Origin: Chloroflexota bacterium
GTDB lineage: Bacteria > Chloroflexota > Dehalococcoidia > Tepidiformales > Tepidiformaceae
Length of the DNA stretch: 64,000 nt
Direction of reading: 5' to 3'
Assembly (NCBI GenBank): GCA_026710655.1
Contig: JAPOQN010000007.1
Coordinates: forward strand, 62,001 to 126,000
The position numbers and the translations under genes were made by a program. Each line of letters opens with the position of its first letter. Positions within the stretch are counted from its first letter, which is position 1. Below the pieces are notes generated by a model. It made no database searches, was not told the DNA's origin, and saw nothing but the letters and a program-made list of their open reading frames with translations. Below are positions 54,771 to 62,608 of this stretch, piece after piece.

Positions 54771-55474
54771 GCGCTCCCGCCGGCGGCCGCCCTCCCTCCC
54801 TGCCCGGTGCCGGTTCGCGCCCCACGTTGATCGCCCACGGCGGCGGCAACGGCCCTGGCCTCGCCCGCGAGGCGCTCGCCACGAACCCCGCTTTCATCGA
54901 GGTCGACCTCTGGGTCCGCCGAGGCCGCCTTGAGGCTCGCCACGAGCGCCGCCTCCCCGGCCCTCTCCCCATCCTCTACGAGGTCTGGTACCTCGCCCCC
55001 GCCCCTCGTCCCCCCTACGAGCTCGACGACCTGCTGCTGGCCTGCCAGGGGCGCACCGGGGTCTTCCTCGACCTGAAGAACGGACTCGGCGAGACCCCCC
55101 AGCTCCTCCGCCATGCGCTTCTCAGCTACGGGCAGGGCGTGAACGCCGTCGCCTCCTCGCAGAACTGGCCCCTCCTCCGCGAGGTCAAGGTCGCCTGCCC
55201 CCAGCTTGACCTCTACTACTCCATCGACACCCCCGACCAGTTCGACCTGTTCCGCTCCGTCATGCTTCACGACTCCCTTCCCTCCGGTGTCTCCTGCCGC
55301 CACTCGCTCCTCGACCGGAACGCCATCGCCGACTTCCACGATGCCGGTCTCGCCGTCGTCGCCTGGACCGTCGACGACGGCGACCGCGCCCGCGAACTCG
55401 CAAGCTGGGGCGTCGACGCCATCACAACCAACCGGGTCGAAGAGATACGCGCCGCCCTCGCGCCGGCGCCGTGA
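54767..55474 (+). CDS. Glycerophosphodiester phosphodiesterase family protein
   Basis: The 235-residue TIM barrel protein has TLIAHGGGNGPGLAREAL, FIEVDLWVRRGRLEARHE and FLDLKNGLG, the three active-site stretches of the GDPD family. The first is altered: the usual HRG...ENT is HGGGNGP...A. The C-terminal VVAWTVDDGDRARELASWGVDAITTN is typical. It may use another phosphodiester. The start is a TTG that overlaps the crp stop. Confidence 0.8.
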   Translation: MSAPAGGRPPSLPGAGSRPTLIAHGGGNGPGLAREALATNPAFIEVDLWVRRGRLEARHERRLPGPLPILYEVWYLAPAPRPPYELDDLLLACQGRTGVFLDLKNGLGETPQLLRHALLSYGQGVNAVASSQNWPLLREVKVACPQLDLYYSIDTPDQFDLFRSVMLHDSLPSGVSCRHSLLDRNAIADFHDAGLAVVAWTVDDGDRARELASWGVDAITTNRVEEIRAALAPAP

Positions 55475-56679
55475 GCCCCCCGGCCCCGCTCGCGGTCTAC
55501 GTCCATATCCCTTTCTGCGTGCGCGTCTGCGGCTACTGCGACTTCAACACCTACGCCGGCATGGACGCCGTCAAGGACGCCTACACCGGCGCTGTCGTCG
55601 CTGAGATTGCGGCCTGGGCACCCCACATCGCCGGCCGCAAGGTGACGTCCATCGCCTTCGGTGGCGGTACGCCCGGCGAGATGCCCTCCGAGTCCCTCGC
55701 CGCCATCATCGAGGCCGTTCGCGCCGCCGCCCCCCTCGCCCCCGAGGCCGAGGTCAGCCTGGAGGCCAACCCCGGCACCACCTCCGCCCCGTCCCTGCGC
55801 TCCCTCGCCCGGGCGGGCGTCAACCGCATCTCCTTCGGCGCCCAGAGCTTCGAGGAGGCCGAGCTCGCCTTCCTCGACCGCGTCCACACCCCTGAGGCCA
55901 CCGCCGCCTCCCTCCAACTCGCTCGCGAGGCGGGCATCCTCGGCGTCAACCTCGACCTGATGTACGGCCTCCCCGGCCAGACCCCCGCCGCCTGGCAGGC
56001 GACCCTCGACCACGCCCTCGGCCTCGCCCCCGACCACCTCTCCCTCTACGCCCTCACCGTCGAGCCCGGAACCCCCCTCGCGGCCCGCGTCGATCGGGGC
56101 GAAGTCACTCCCCTCGACCCCGACGCCGTCGCCGCTATGTACGAGGACGCCGCCGGCCGCCTCGCCGCCGCCGGCTTCCGTCACTACGAGCTCTCGAACT
56201 GGGCCCGTCCCGGCCACGAGAGCCGCCACAACCGCGTCTACTGGACCTGGGGCGACTACCTCGGGATCGGCGCCGGCGCTCATGGCTTCCTCGCTGGTGA
56301 GCGCTTCGAGAACGTCGCCCACCCCCGCGAGTACATCGACGCCGTCCGTCGCGAGGGACGCGCCATCGCCGAGGCCGTCCGCCCCGACACCGCCACCTCC
56401 ATGTCGGACTGGCTCGCCCTCCGCCTCCGCCTTGTCGAGGGCTTCGATACCGTGGAGTTCGCCGCCACATTCGGTGAGCCACTCGAAGCCGCCGCCGGGC
56501 CGCCCCTCGATGCCTGCCGCGCCGCTGGCCTGCTCGAAGACGCCGGTGGCCGCCTCCGTCTCACGCCTCGCGGCCGCCTCCTCCACAACGAGGTTGCGGT
56601 GCAGGTCATGCTCCACCTGCAGCAGCGCGTGGAGGACTCGCCCTCCGCTCCCCGAAGTCCCGCCCCCGGCGTGGCATAA
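55471..56679 (+). CDS. hemW: HemW-like radical SAM protein
   Basis: The 402-residue protein has the cluster motif HIPFCVRVCGYCDF (C-x3-C-x2-C) and GGGTPGEMP, SFGAQSFEEAEL and GLPGQTPAAW, which mark the HemN/HemW group. HemW members are haem chaperones; coproporphyrinogen dehydrogenase HemN has extra residues, notably a C-x-R after the cluster, that are not evident here. GTG start overlapping the GDPD stop. Confidence 0.88.
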   Translation: MSPPAPLAVYVHIPFCVRVCGYCDFNTYAGMDAVKDAYTGAVVAEIAAWAPHIAGRKVTSIAFGGGTPGEMPSESLAAIIEAVRAAAPLAPEAEVSLEANPGTTSAPSLRSLARAGVNRISFGAQSFEEAELAFLDRVHTPEATAASLQLAREAGILGVNLDLMYGLPGQTPAAWQATLDHALGLAPDHLSLYALTVEPGTPLAARVDRGEVTPLDPDAVAAMYEDAAGRLAAAGFRHYELSNWARPGHESRHNRVYWTWGDYLGIGAGAHGFLAGERFENVAHPREYIDAVRREGRAIAEAVRPDTATSMSDWLALRLRLVEGFDTVEFAATFGEPLEAAAGPPLDACRAAGLLEDAGGRLRLTPRGRLLHNEVAVQVMLHLQQRVEDSPSAPRSPAPGVA

Positions 56680-56692
56680 TCGCCCCACGCCC

Positions 56693-58555
56693 ATGTACGT
56701 CGTTGGTACCGCTGGTCACGTCGACCACGGCAAGAGCGCTCTCGTGCGCGCCCTCACCAACATCGACCCTGACCGTCTCCGTGAGGAGAAGGAGCGCGGC
56801 CTTACCATCGACCTCGGCTTCGCCTGGCTCGCCCTGCCCTCTGGACGCGACATAAGCATCGTCGACGTTCCCGGCCACGAGCGCTTCATCAAGAACATGC
56901 TCGCCGGTGCCGGCGGCGTCGACCTCGCCCTCCTCGTCGTCGCCGCCGACGAGGGCCCCATGCCCCAGACCCGCGAGCACCTCGCCATCCTCGACCTGCT
57001 TGATGTCCCCGCCGGAGTCGTCGCCATCACCAAGTGCGACCTCACCGAGGAGGAGTACGTCGATCTCGTCGAGGAGGAGGTTGCCGAGACGCTCCTGGGA
57101 TCGCGGCTCGAAGGCGCCCCCATCGTCCGCACCTCCGCCACCACCGGCGAGGGGCTCGACGACCTCGTCGTCACCCTCGATACCGCCCTCGACACCACCC
57201 CCGCGAAGCGCGACCTCGGACGCCCCCGCCTCCCCATCGACCGCGCCTTCACCATCCAGGGTTTCGGCGCCGTCGTCACCGGCACCCTCCTCGACGGCAG
57301 CCTCGAGGTGGGCCAGGAGATCGAGGTCCAGCCGGGCGGCCTGCGGGGACGCATCCGCGGTCTCCAGCGCCACGGCGGGAAGGTCGACCGCCTCGCTCCC
57401 GGCACGCGCGCCGCCGTCAACGTGAGCGGCATCCGCACCGAGCAGCTGCGCCGCGGCATGGTCCTCGCCGCCCGTGACGTCCTGAAGCCCGCCTACGCCC
57501 TTGATGTCCGCCTCAAGGCCACCGACATCCTCACCCACCCCCTCGCCCACGATGCCGGCGTCACCTTCCTCTCCGCCACCGCCGAGTCCGAGGCCAAGGT
57601 CCGTTTCCTCGACCGAGACGAGCTCGCCCCCGCCGAGACCGGCTGGGCCCAGCTCGTGCTCGAAACCCCCGTCGCCGTGCTCCCCCACGACAGCTGCATC
57701 GTGCGCACCCCCAACGAGACCGTCGCCGGCGGTCCTATTGCCGCCGTCAACCCCCGTCGCCACCGCCGCAACCACCTCCCCACCCTCGAGGCGCTCGACC
57801 GCCAGCTTGAGGCGCCCCCCGCTGAGCGCCTCGCCGACCTGCTCGCCGGCGCCCCCCTCCCCCGCTCCGAGGTCGGTCCCGCCCTCGGCCTCCAGCCAGA
57901 CGAGGCCACCGCCGCCGCCGACGGCCTTATCGCCGCTGGCCGCGCCCTCGACCACGGCCCCCTCCTCGTCGGCCGCCCCTGGCTCGCCGCCGCCGCCGCC
58001 GACCTCCTCGCGGCCGTGCGCGATCACCTCGCCGAGCACCCCCTCCGTCCCTCCGCCCCCCGCGAGCACCTGCGCAGTCGCCTCGCCCTCCAACCGCAGC
58101 TCTTCGACCTCGTCGCCGCCGAGAGCGTCGCCGCCGGCGACCTCGTCGAGCGCCCCGGCGGCGGGTTCCACCCGCCCGGCTACGCCGTCACCCTCAGCAG
58201 CGCCCAGCAGGAGCAGGCCGAATCCTTCGTCGCTGCCATCAGGGCCGGCGGCGCCAGCCCCCCCACCGAATCCCCCCCGCCCCCCGACCTGCTCGCCTAC
58301 CTCTCTGGCGAGGGGCTCGTCGAGGACACGGGATCGGGTGTGGTCTTCGAGGCGGGTGTGTACGCCGATCTCGTCCAGCGCATCCGCGAACACATCGAGG
58401 CCAACGGCTCCGTCAGCCTCGCCGAGGTCCGCGACCTCTTCGGCACCAGCCGCAAGTACGCCCAGGCCATCCTCGAACACCTCGACGCCACCCACGTGAC
58501 CCGCCGCACCGGCGATGTCCGCGTGCTCCGCTCCCCGCTGGAGGCCCGCCGGTGA
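56693..58555 (+). CDS. selB: Selenocysteine-specific elongation factor SelB
   Basis: The 620-residue GTPase starts GTAGHVDHGKSALVRALT, with DVPGHERFIKNM (about residue 56) and ITKCDL (about 112). The GTP domain is followed by EF-Tu-like beta domains (IQGFGAVVTGTLLDGSLEVG) and by winged helices at the end (VSLAEVRDLFGTSRKYAQAILEHLD), which bind the SECIS hairpin. It brings Sec-tRNA to UGA codons. SelA, SelD and tRNA-Sec are not in the window. The box CATAAT lies 12 bases before the ATG. Confidence 0.95.
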   Translation: MYVVGTAGHVDHGKSALVRALTNIDPDRLREEKERGLTIDLGFAWLALPSGRDISIVDVPGHERFIKNMLAGAGGVDLALLVVAADEGPMPQTREHLAILDLLDVPAGVVAITKCDLTEEEYVDLVEEEVAETLLGSRLEGAPIVRTSATTGEGLDDLVVTLDTALDTTPAKRDLGRPRLPIDRAFTIQGFGAVVTGTLLDGSLEVGQEIEVQPGGLRGRIRGLQRHGGKVDRLAPGTRAAVNVSGIRTEQLRRGMVLAARDVLKPAYALDVRLKATDILTHPLAHDAGVTFLSATAESEAKVRFLDRDELAPAETGWAQLVLETPVAVLPHDSCIVRTPNETVAGGPIAAVNPRRHRRNHLPTLEALDRQLEAPPAERLADLLAGAPLPRSEVGPALGLQPDEATAAADGLIAAGRALDHGPLLVGRPWLAAAAADLLAAVRDHLAEHPLRPSAPREHLRSRLALQPQLFDLVAAESVAAGDLVERPGGGFHPPGYAVTLSSAQQEQAESFVAAIRAGGASPPTESPPPPDLLAYLSGEGLVEDTGSGVVFEAGVYADLVQRIREHIEANGSVSLAEVRDLFGTSRKYAQAILEHLDATHVTRRTGDVRVLRSPLEARR

Positions 58556-59694
58556 CCCTGCGCATGGACACCGTCGCCGCCGAGCTGCCCGCGCTCATCG
58601 CCCGCCACGAGGAGACCCGTGCCGCCGCGGGCGCCGCTATCGAGGGCGCCCGTGCCGCCCTCCGCGAATGGAGCGATGACCCCGTGGACGCCTCCGCCCG
58701 CATCGAGCGAGCGCTCGCCGGCCACGCGACTCCCTACGCTCTCGCCGAGGACGACCCCGCCGCCACCTTCCCCGCCCCCGCGCCCGGCCCCGTCACCGTC
58801 GTCGCCGCCGACGGCTCTTCCATCACGCCCGATCGCTTCTCCACCGTCCGCTGCTACGCCATCAACATCGGCCACGCCGTGCTCCCCTACGGCGTTCCGT
58901 TCGAACCCTCCCTCGACGCCGTCGCCCAGGTCGGTCTAGACGGTGACCTGCTCGAAGGCGCCCCTGACATGCGCCAGGCGCCCCGCGGCCTCGCCACCCG
59001 CCTCCTCCGCGATGTGCGCGAGTTGGAACGCGGCGTCGAACTCGCCCTCCCCGCCGCCGGGGCCGGCCCCGCCGTCCTCCTCCTCGACGGCACGCTCCTC
59101 CCCTGGGACCTCCACACCCGCCAGGCCTCCGACGAGGCCCTCGCCCCCTACCGCGAGCGCACTGTCGAGGCCCTGAACCGCCTGAAGGCCTGCGGCGAGC
59201 CCCTGAGCATGGGCGCCTACATCTCCGCCTCCGCTGCCCGCGAGGTCGTTGCCAGTCTCGAAGTGCTCGCCCCGCCCCCGCCCTCCGCCCCGCCCCTCAC
59301 CGACGGCGACGTCTTCCGCGGCCTCCTCGCCCCCGGGGAGCGCAGCGCCCTCTTCCACTCCCGCAGCGGCCGCCCCGGCCGCGTCGAGTCGCTCCTTCCC
59401 GGCCACGAAGTCGCTCTCTTCTACCTGCGCATCGACGACGACATCGCCCGCGTCGAGCTCCCCGCCTGGGCCGCCACGCCTCAGCAGGTCGATCGCCTGC
59501 ACGCCACCCTCGTCGATCAGTGTGAGCGCTGCGAGGGCTACCCCCGCGCCCTCCAGGAAGCGCACGAACAGGCCGTCATCTCCGTCGGCGACCGCCAGCA
59601 GTTCGAACGACTGGTGGCCCGCCTCGCGGGCGATGCCGGTATCCACGAGCGCGTCAACGGCAAGCAGCACAGCAAGCGCAGGAGGTCGGTGTGA
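58552..59694 (+). CDS. nurA: NurA domain nuclease
   Basis: The 380-residue protein has the NurA metal motifs VVAADGSSITPDRF (about residue 83), VLLLDGTLLPWDL (about 178) and EAHEQAVISVGDR (about 337). NurA is a 5'-3' nuclease that works with the HerA translocase in resection of double-strand breaks in Archaea. The next two genes are a HAS-barrel protein and HerA, all joined by 4 bp overlaps, so the complex is encoded intact. GTG start overlapping the selB stop. Confidence 0.9.
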   Translation: MTLRMDTVAAELPALIARHEETRAAAGAAIEGARAALREWSDDPVDASARIERALAGHATPYALAEDDPAATFPAPAPGPVTVVAADGSSITPDRFSTVRCYAINIGHAVLPYGVPFEPSLDAVAQVGLDGDLLEGAPDMRQAPRGLATRLLRDVRELERGVELALPAAGAGPAVLLLDGTLLPWDLHTRQASDEALAPYRERTVEALNRLKACGEPLSMGAYISASAAREVVASLEVLAPPPPSAPPLTDGDVFRGLLAPGERSALFHSRSGRPGRVESLLPGHEVALFYLRIDDDIARVELPAWAATPQQVDRLHATLVDQCERCEGYPRALQEAHEQAVISVGDRQQFERLVARLAGDAGIHERVNGKQHSKRRRSV

Positions 59695-60275
59695 ACGAGA
59701 CCTGCCGCGTGGTGGCCGCCAGCGTGCGCGCCTTCGACTGCGCCTATGCGCGCTACACCAGCGAGCCTTTCGCCCTCGGTCAGATGCTCGCCGTGCGCGA
59801 AGGCCGCTACCTCACCTTCGGCGTCGTGACCGGCAGCGAGAGCGGCCCCGACGACCCCTCCCGCCCCCTCGTCCCCCGCGGCGACCCCGGCCAGAGCGCT
59901 GCCGCCGTCATGGCCGGCAACCCCGAGATCGAGCTGCTGCTGCGCACCACCCTCGAGGTCGCCATCTGCGGCCACGTCGACCGCGAGGTCGCCCGCCCCG
60001 TCCTTCCCCCCATGCCCCCGCCCCTGCTCGCGGAGGTGCACGCCGCCAGCGACGAAGAGAAGGTCCGCATCGCCGATGAGGGCCGCTTCCTCGTGCCCCT
60101 CCTCGCCAACCCCGCCGCCGATGATGCCGTCGTCGCCGCCGCCATCCGCGAGGTCGCCCGCGCCGCCGGCCCCGAAGGCCGCCCCTTCCTCGTCGCCGCC
60201 GGTAAGGAGCTTGCCCGCCTGCTCAAGGCCGAGCCCTCCCGCCTGACCAGTATCCTGCGGGCGGTGGAACCATGA
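59691..60275 (+). CDS. HAS-barrel domain protein between nurA and herA
   Basis: The 194-residue protein looks like the HAS-barrel that heads HerA-type ATPases (RYLTFGVVTGSESGPDDPSRP), with a helical second half (DAVVAAAIREVARAAGPEGR). As the downstream HerA seems to start with its own barrel, this may be an extra subunit of the NurA-HerA ring. It overlaps both neighbours by 4 bp. No family name beyond this was recognised. Confidence 0.65.
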   Translation: MNETCRVVAASVRAFDCAYARYTSEPFALGQMLAVREGRYLTFGVVTGSESGPDDPSRPLVPRGDPGQSAAAVMAGNPEIELLLRTTLEVAICGHVDREVARPVLPPMPPPLLAEVHAASDEEKVRIADEGRFLVPLLANPAADDAVVAAAIREVARAAGPEGRPFLVAAGKELARLLKAEPSRLTSILRAVEP

Positions 60276-61978
60276 GCGACACGAACACCGATCCCGCCCG
60301 GCCCCTGGGCGTCGTCGTCGGAGGGTCCCTGACGAAGGGCCTTGAGGTGCGCCTCGACCCCGGCCAGACAGCCCAGCTCGGCCAGTACGCCAAGACCGAG
60401 GTCGAGGGCGGCCTCAGCCTGCTCGGCATGGTCACCGATATCACCCTCAAGTCCGTCGATTCCGGCCCTACCGTCTGGCCCCCCGGCGAAGCCGACACCC
60501 CCCTCCTGCGCGAGGTGCTCCAGGACACCGGCGTCTACACCGCCCTCGCCGTCGACCCCTATCTCCAGCTCGGCGAGAACGGCGAGGAGCCTGCCCGCGC
60601 CCGCCGCCTCCCCAGCCACTTCTCCGCCGTCCACCCCGCCGACCAGGACACCCTCGACCGCGCCTTCGCCACCGATGGCCCCAGCATTCCCGTCGGCGCT
60701 CCCCTGGGGATGGACGAACTCGAGGTGGGCGTCGACTTCGAACGCCTCTTCGAGCGCTCCGCTGGCGTCTTCGGCAAGAGCGGCACCGGCAAGAGCGTGC
60801 TCGTCCTCCACCTCCTCGACGCCATGCTCACGCGCTCCGCCGCCGCCCCCACGAACAGCGAGCGCACCGTCGCCCTCGTCTTCGACATGCACAACGACTA
60901 TGGCTGGGAAATGAAGTTCCAGGGCCCCACCACCAGCCGCCTCCGCTCCCTCAAGCAACGCCACGCCACCGACGCCGAGCTCTACACCCTTGAGTCCGGC
61001 GCCGCCCGCTCCGACGGCCAGATCCTGATCGGCACGCGCGACATCCAGCCCGACGACCTTGAAGTCCTGCGCGAGACCCTCGACCTGTCCGACCTCGCCA
61101 TCGACGCCGCCCACGCCTGCCGCCGCCGCTTCGGGCCCGGCTGGATCGACGAGATCCTCGCCGACGAGCCCTCCTCCGCCGTGGTCGACAAGCTCTGGCG
61201 CCGCGAGCCCCCCGAGGGCGACGTGAACTGGTCGCAGGTCGGCGCTCAGATGGGCTACCCCGGATCGCTGGAGAGCCTCCGCCGCCGCATGGAGCGCCTC
61301 ACCCGCCGCGAGTTCGTTCGCACCGAGGGTTCCCAGTTCGGCGACGTCATCGAGCACATCGTGCGTTCCCTCCAGGGCGGCAAGAGCGTCATCGTCCAGT
61401 TCGGGCGCTTCGGCAACGACCTCACCAGCTACATGCTCGTCGCGAACATGCTCTCCCGCCGCATCTGGGAGCGCTATCGCGACCGCACCGAGCGTTCCCA
61501 GGAGCGCGAGGCCCCCAACCGACTCGTCATCGTCATCGAGGAGGCCCACAAGTTCGTCGACCGCTCCCTCGCCGGTCAGAGCATCTTCGGCCAGATCGCC
61601 CGCGAGCTGCGCAAGTTCAACGTCACCCTCCTCGTCATCGACCAGCGCCCCAGCCAGATCGACCCCGAGGTCCTCTCCCAGATCGGCACCAAGTTCACCC
61701 TCCAGCTCGATAGCGACAACGATGTCGATGCCCTCGTCGGCAACGTCGCCGGCCGCAGCGGCCTGCGCCAGGTCATCGCTGCCCTCGAGAGCAAGCGCCA
61801 GGCCCTCGTCTTCGGCCACGCCCTCCCCATGCCCGTCGTCGTCCAGACCCCCGAGGCCACCAACGCCGACTCCGCCCGCGCCTCCCTCCGCGCCCGCCTC
61901 GGCCTGCCCGAGCGCGAGGAAACGAGCCCCGCCGCCGCCCTCTTCGGCGCCCCCGCCCCGCCCGGGGATGGCCCGTGA
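60272..61978 (+). CDS. herA: HerA-like DNA translocase ATPase
   Basis: The 568-residue FtsK/HerA-type ATPase has Walker A VFGKSGTGKSVLVLHLL (about residues 167-183), FDMHNDYGWEM, Walker B LVIVIEEAHKFVD (about 419) and the arginine-finger region DQRPSQIDPEVLSQIGTKF. The N-terminal 160 residues contain a HAS-barrel. As a hexamer it would drive DNA into NurA. The same pairing also occurs in phage defence systems, but no other defence gene adjoins. Its stop overlaps the tusA-like GTG. Confidence 0.92.
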   Translation: MSDTNTDPARPLGVVVGGSLTKGLEVRLDPGQTAQLGQYAKTEVEGGLSLLGMVTDITLKSVDSGPTVWPPGEADTPLLREVLQDTGVYTALAVDPYLQLGENGEEPARARRLPSHFSAVHPADQDTLDRAFATDGPSIPVGAPLGMDELEVGVDFERLFERSAGVFGKSGTGKSVLVLHLLDAMLTRSAAAPTNSERTVALVFDMHNDYGWEMKFQGPTTSRLRSLKQRHATDAELYTLESGAARSDGQILIGTRDIQPDDLEVLRETLDLSDLAIDAAHACRRRFGPGWIDEILADEPSSAVVDKLWRREPPEGDVNWSQVGAQMGYPGSLESLRRRMERLTRREFVRTEGSQFGDVIEHIVRSLQGGKSVIVQFGRFGNDLTSYMLVANMLSRRIWERYRDRTERSQEREAPNRLVIVIEEAHKFVDRSLAGQSIFGQIARELRKFNVTLLVIDQRPSQIDPEVLSQIGTKFTLQLDSDNDVDALVGNVAGRSGLRQVIAALESKRQALVFGHALPMPVVVQTPEATNADSARASLRARLGLPEREETSPAAALFGAPAPPGDGP

Positions 61979-62211
61979 CCCATGTGCTCCACGCCGACGC
62001 CGAGTGGGACGCCGGCGACCTCGGCTGCGGTGAGGTGCTTGTGATGCTACGCTCGCGTATGCGGGGGTTGGCCGCGGGCCAGGTGCTCAGGCTCACCGTG
62101 CGTGACCGGGGCGCGCCCGAGGACCTGCCGGCCTGGTGCCGCATGACCGAGCGCCGCCTGCTCCGCGCCGACCATCCCCACTACTGGATCGAGCAACGCC
62201 AAGACCCCTAA
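61975..62211 (+). CDS. TusA/SirA-like sulfur carrier, CG-type
   Basis: The 78-residue protein is a TusA-fold domain: DAGDLGCGEVLVMLRSRM, AAGQVLRLTVRDRGAPEDLP and AWCRMT. The first cysteine sits where TusA has its CPxP cysteine but is followed by Gly-Glu; a second cysteine is in PAWCRMT. TusA proteins hand persulfide sulfur between proteins. Its GTG overlaps the herA stop by 4 bp. Confidence 0.85.
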   Translation: MTHVLHADAEWDAGDLGCGEVLVMLRSRMRGLAAGQVLRLTVRDRGAPEDLPAWCRMTERRLLRADHPHYWIEQRQDP

Positions 62212-62231
62212 ACGAAGGAGACACCCGCTCC

Positions 62232-62594
62232 GTGCCAGGCAAGTTCTGCGTCAACCTCACCTCCTCCGGCAACGACCCCGACAAGGCCACCGTCGGCTTC
62301 GTCGTCGCCAACGCCGCCCTCGGCTCCGAGAAAGAGACCCTCGTGTTCCTCAGCACCGAGGGCGTCCGCCTCGCCGAGAAGGGCTACGCCGACGCCATCC
62401 GCGAGGACGGCTTCCTGCCCCTCACCGACCTTATGGACGCCTTCGCCGGCGGAGGCGGGACCATCTACGTCTGCGCCCCCTGCTTCAAGAAGCGCGGCCT
62501 CGACGAGAACAACCTCGTCGACGGCGCCACCATCGTCGGCGGAGCCATGCTCGTCGAGTTCCTCTCCGACGGCGCCCCCTCCGTCACCTACTAG
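62232..62594 (+). CDS. DsrE-like sulfur relay protein
   Basis: The 120-residue protein has the DsrE/TusD fold, with VNLTSSGNDPDKATVGFVVA at the start and IYVCAPCFKKRGL carrying the likely persulfide cysteine, followed by DGATIVGGAMLVEFL. DsrE proteins partner TusA proteins in sulfur transfer, and both neighbours carry TusA domains. The GTG giving VPGKFCVN is used, with GAAGGAGA 12 bases upstream. Confidence 0.87.
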   Translation: MPGKFCVNLTSSGNDPDKATVGFVVANAALGSEKETLVFLSTEGVRLAEKGYADAIREDGFLPLTDLMDAFAGGGGTIYVCAPCFKKRGLDENNLVDGATIVGGAMLVEFLSDGAPSVTY

Positions 62595-62608
62595 GGGAAG
62601 CGATCGCC

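Noticed and set aside
59807-61819. A 670-codon antisense frame opposite the HAS-barrel and herA genes
   Set aside because: Same composition artefact; the plus-strand genes have clear motifs and overlapping starts and stops.
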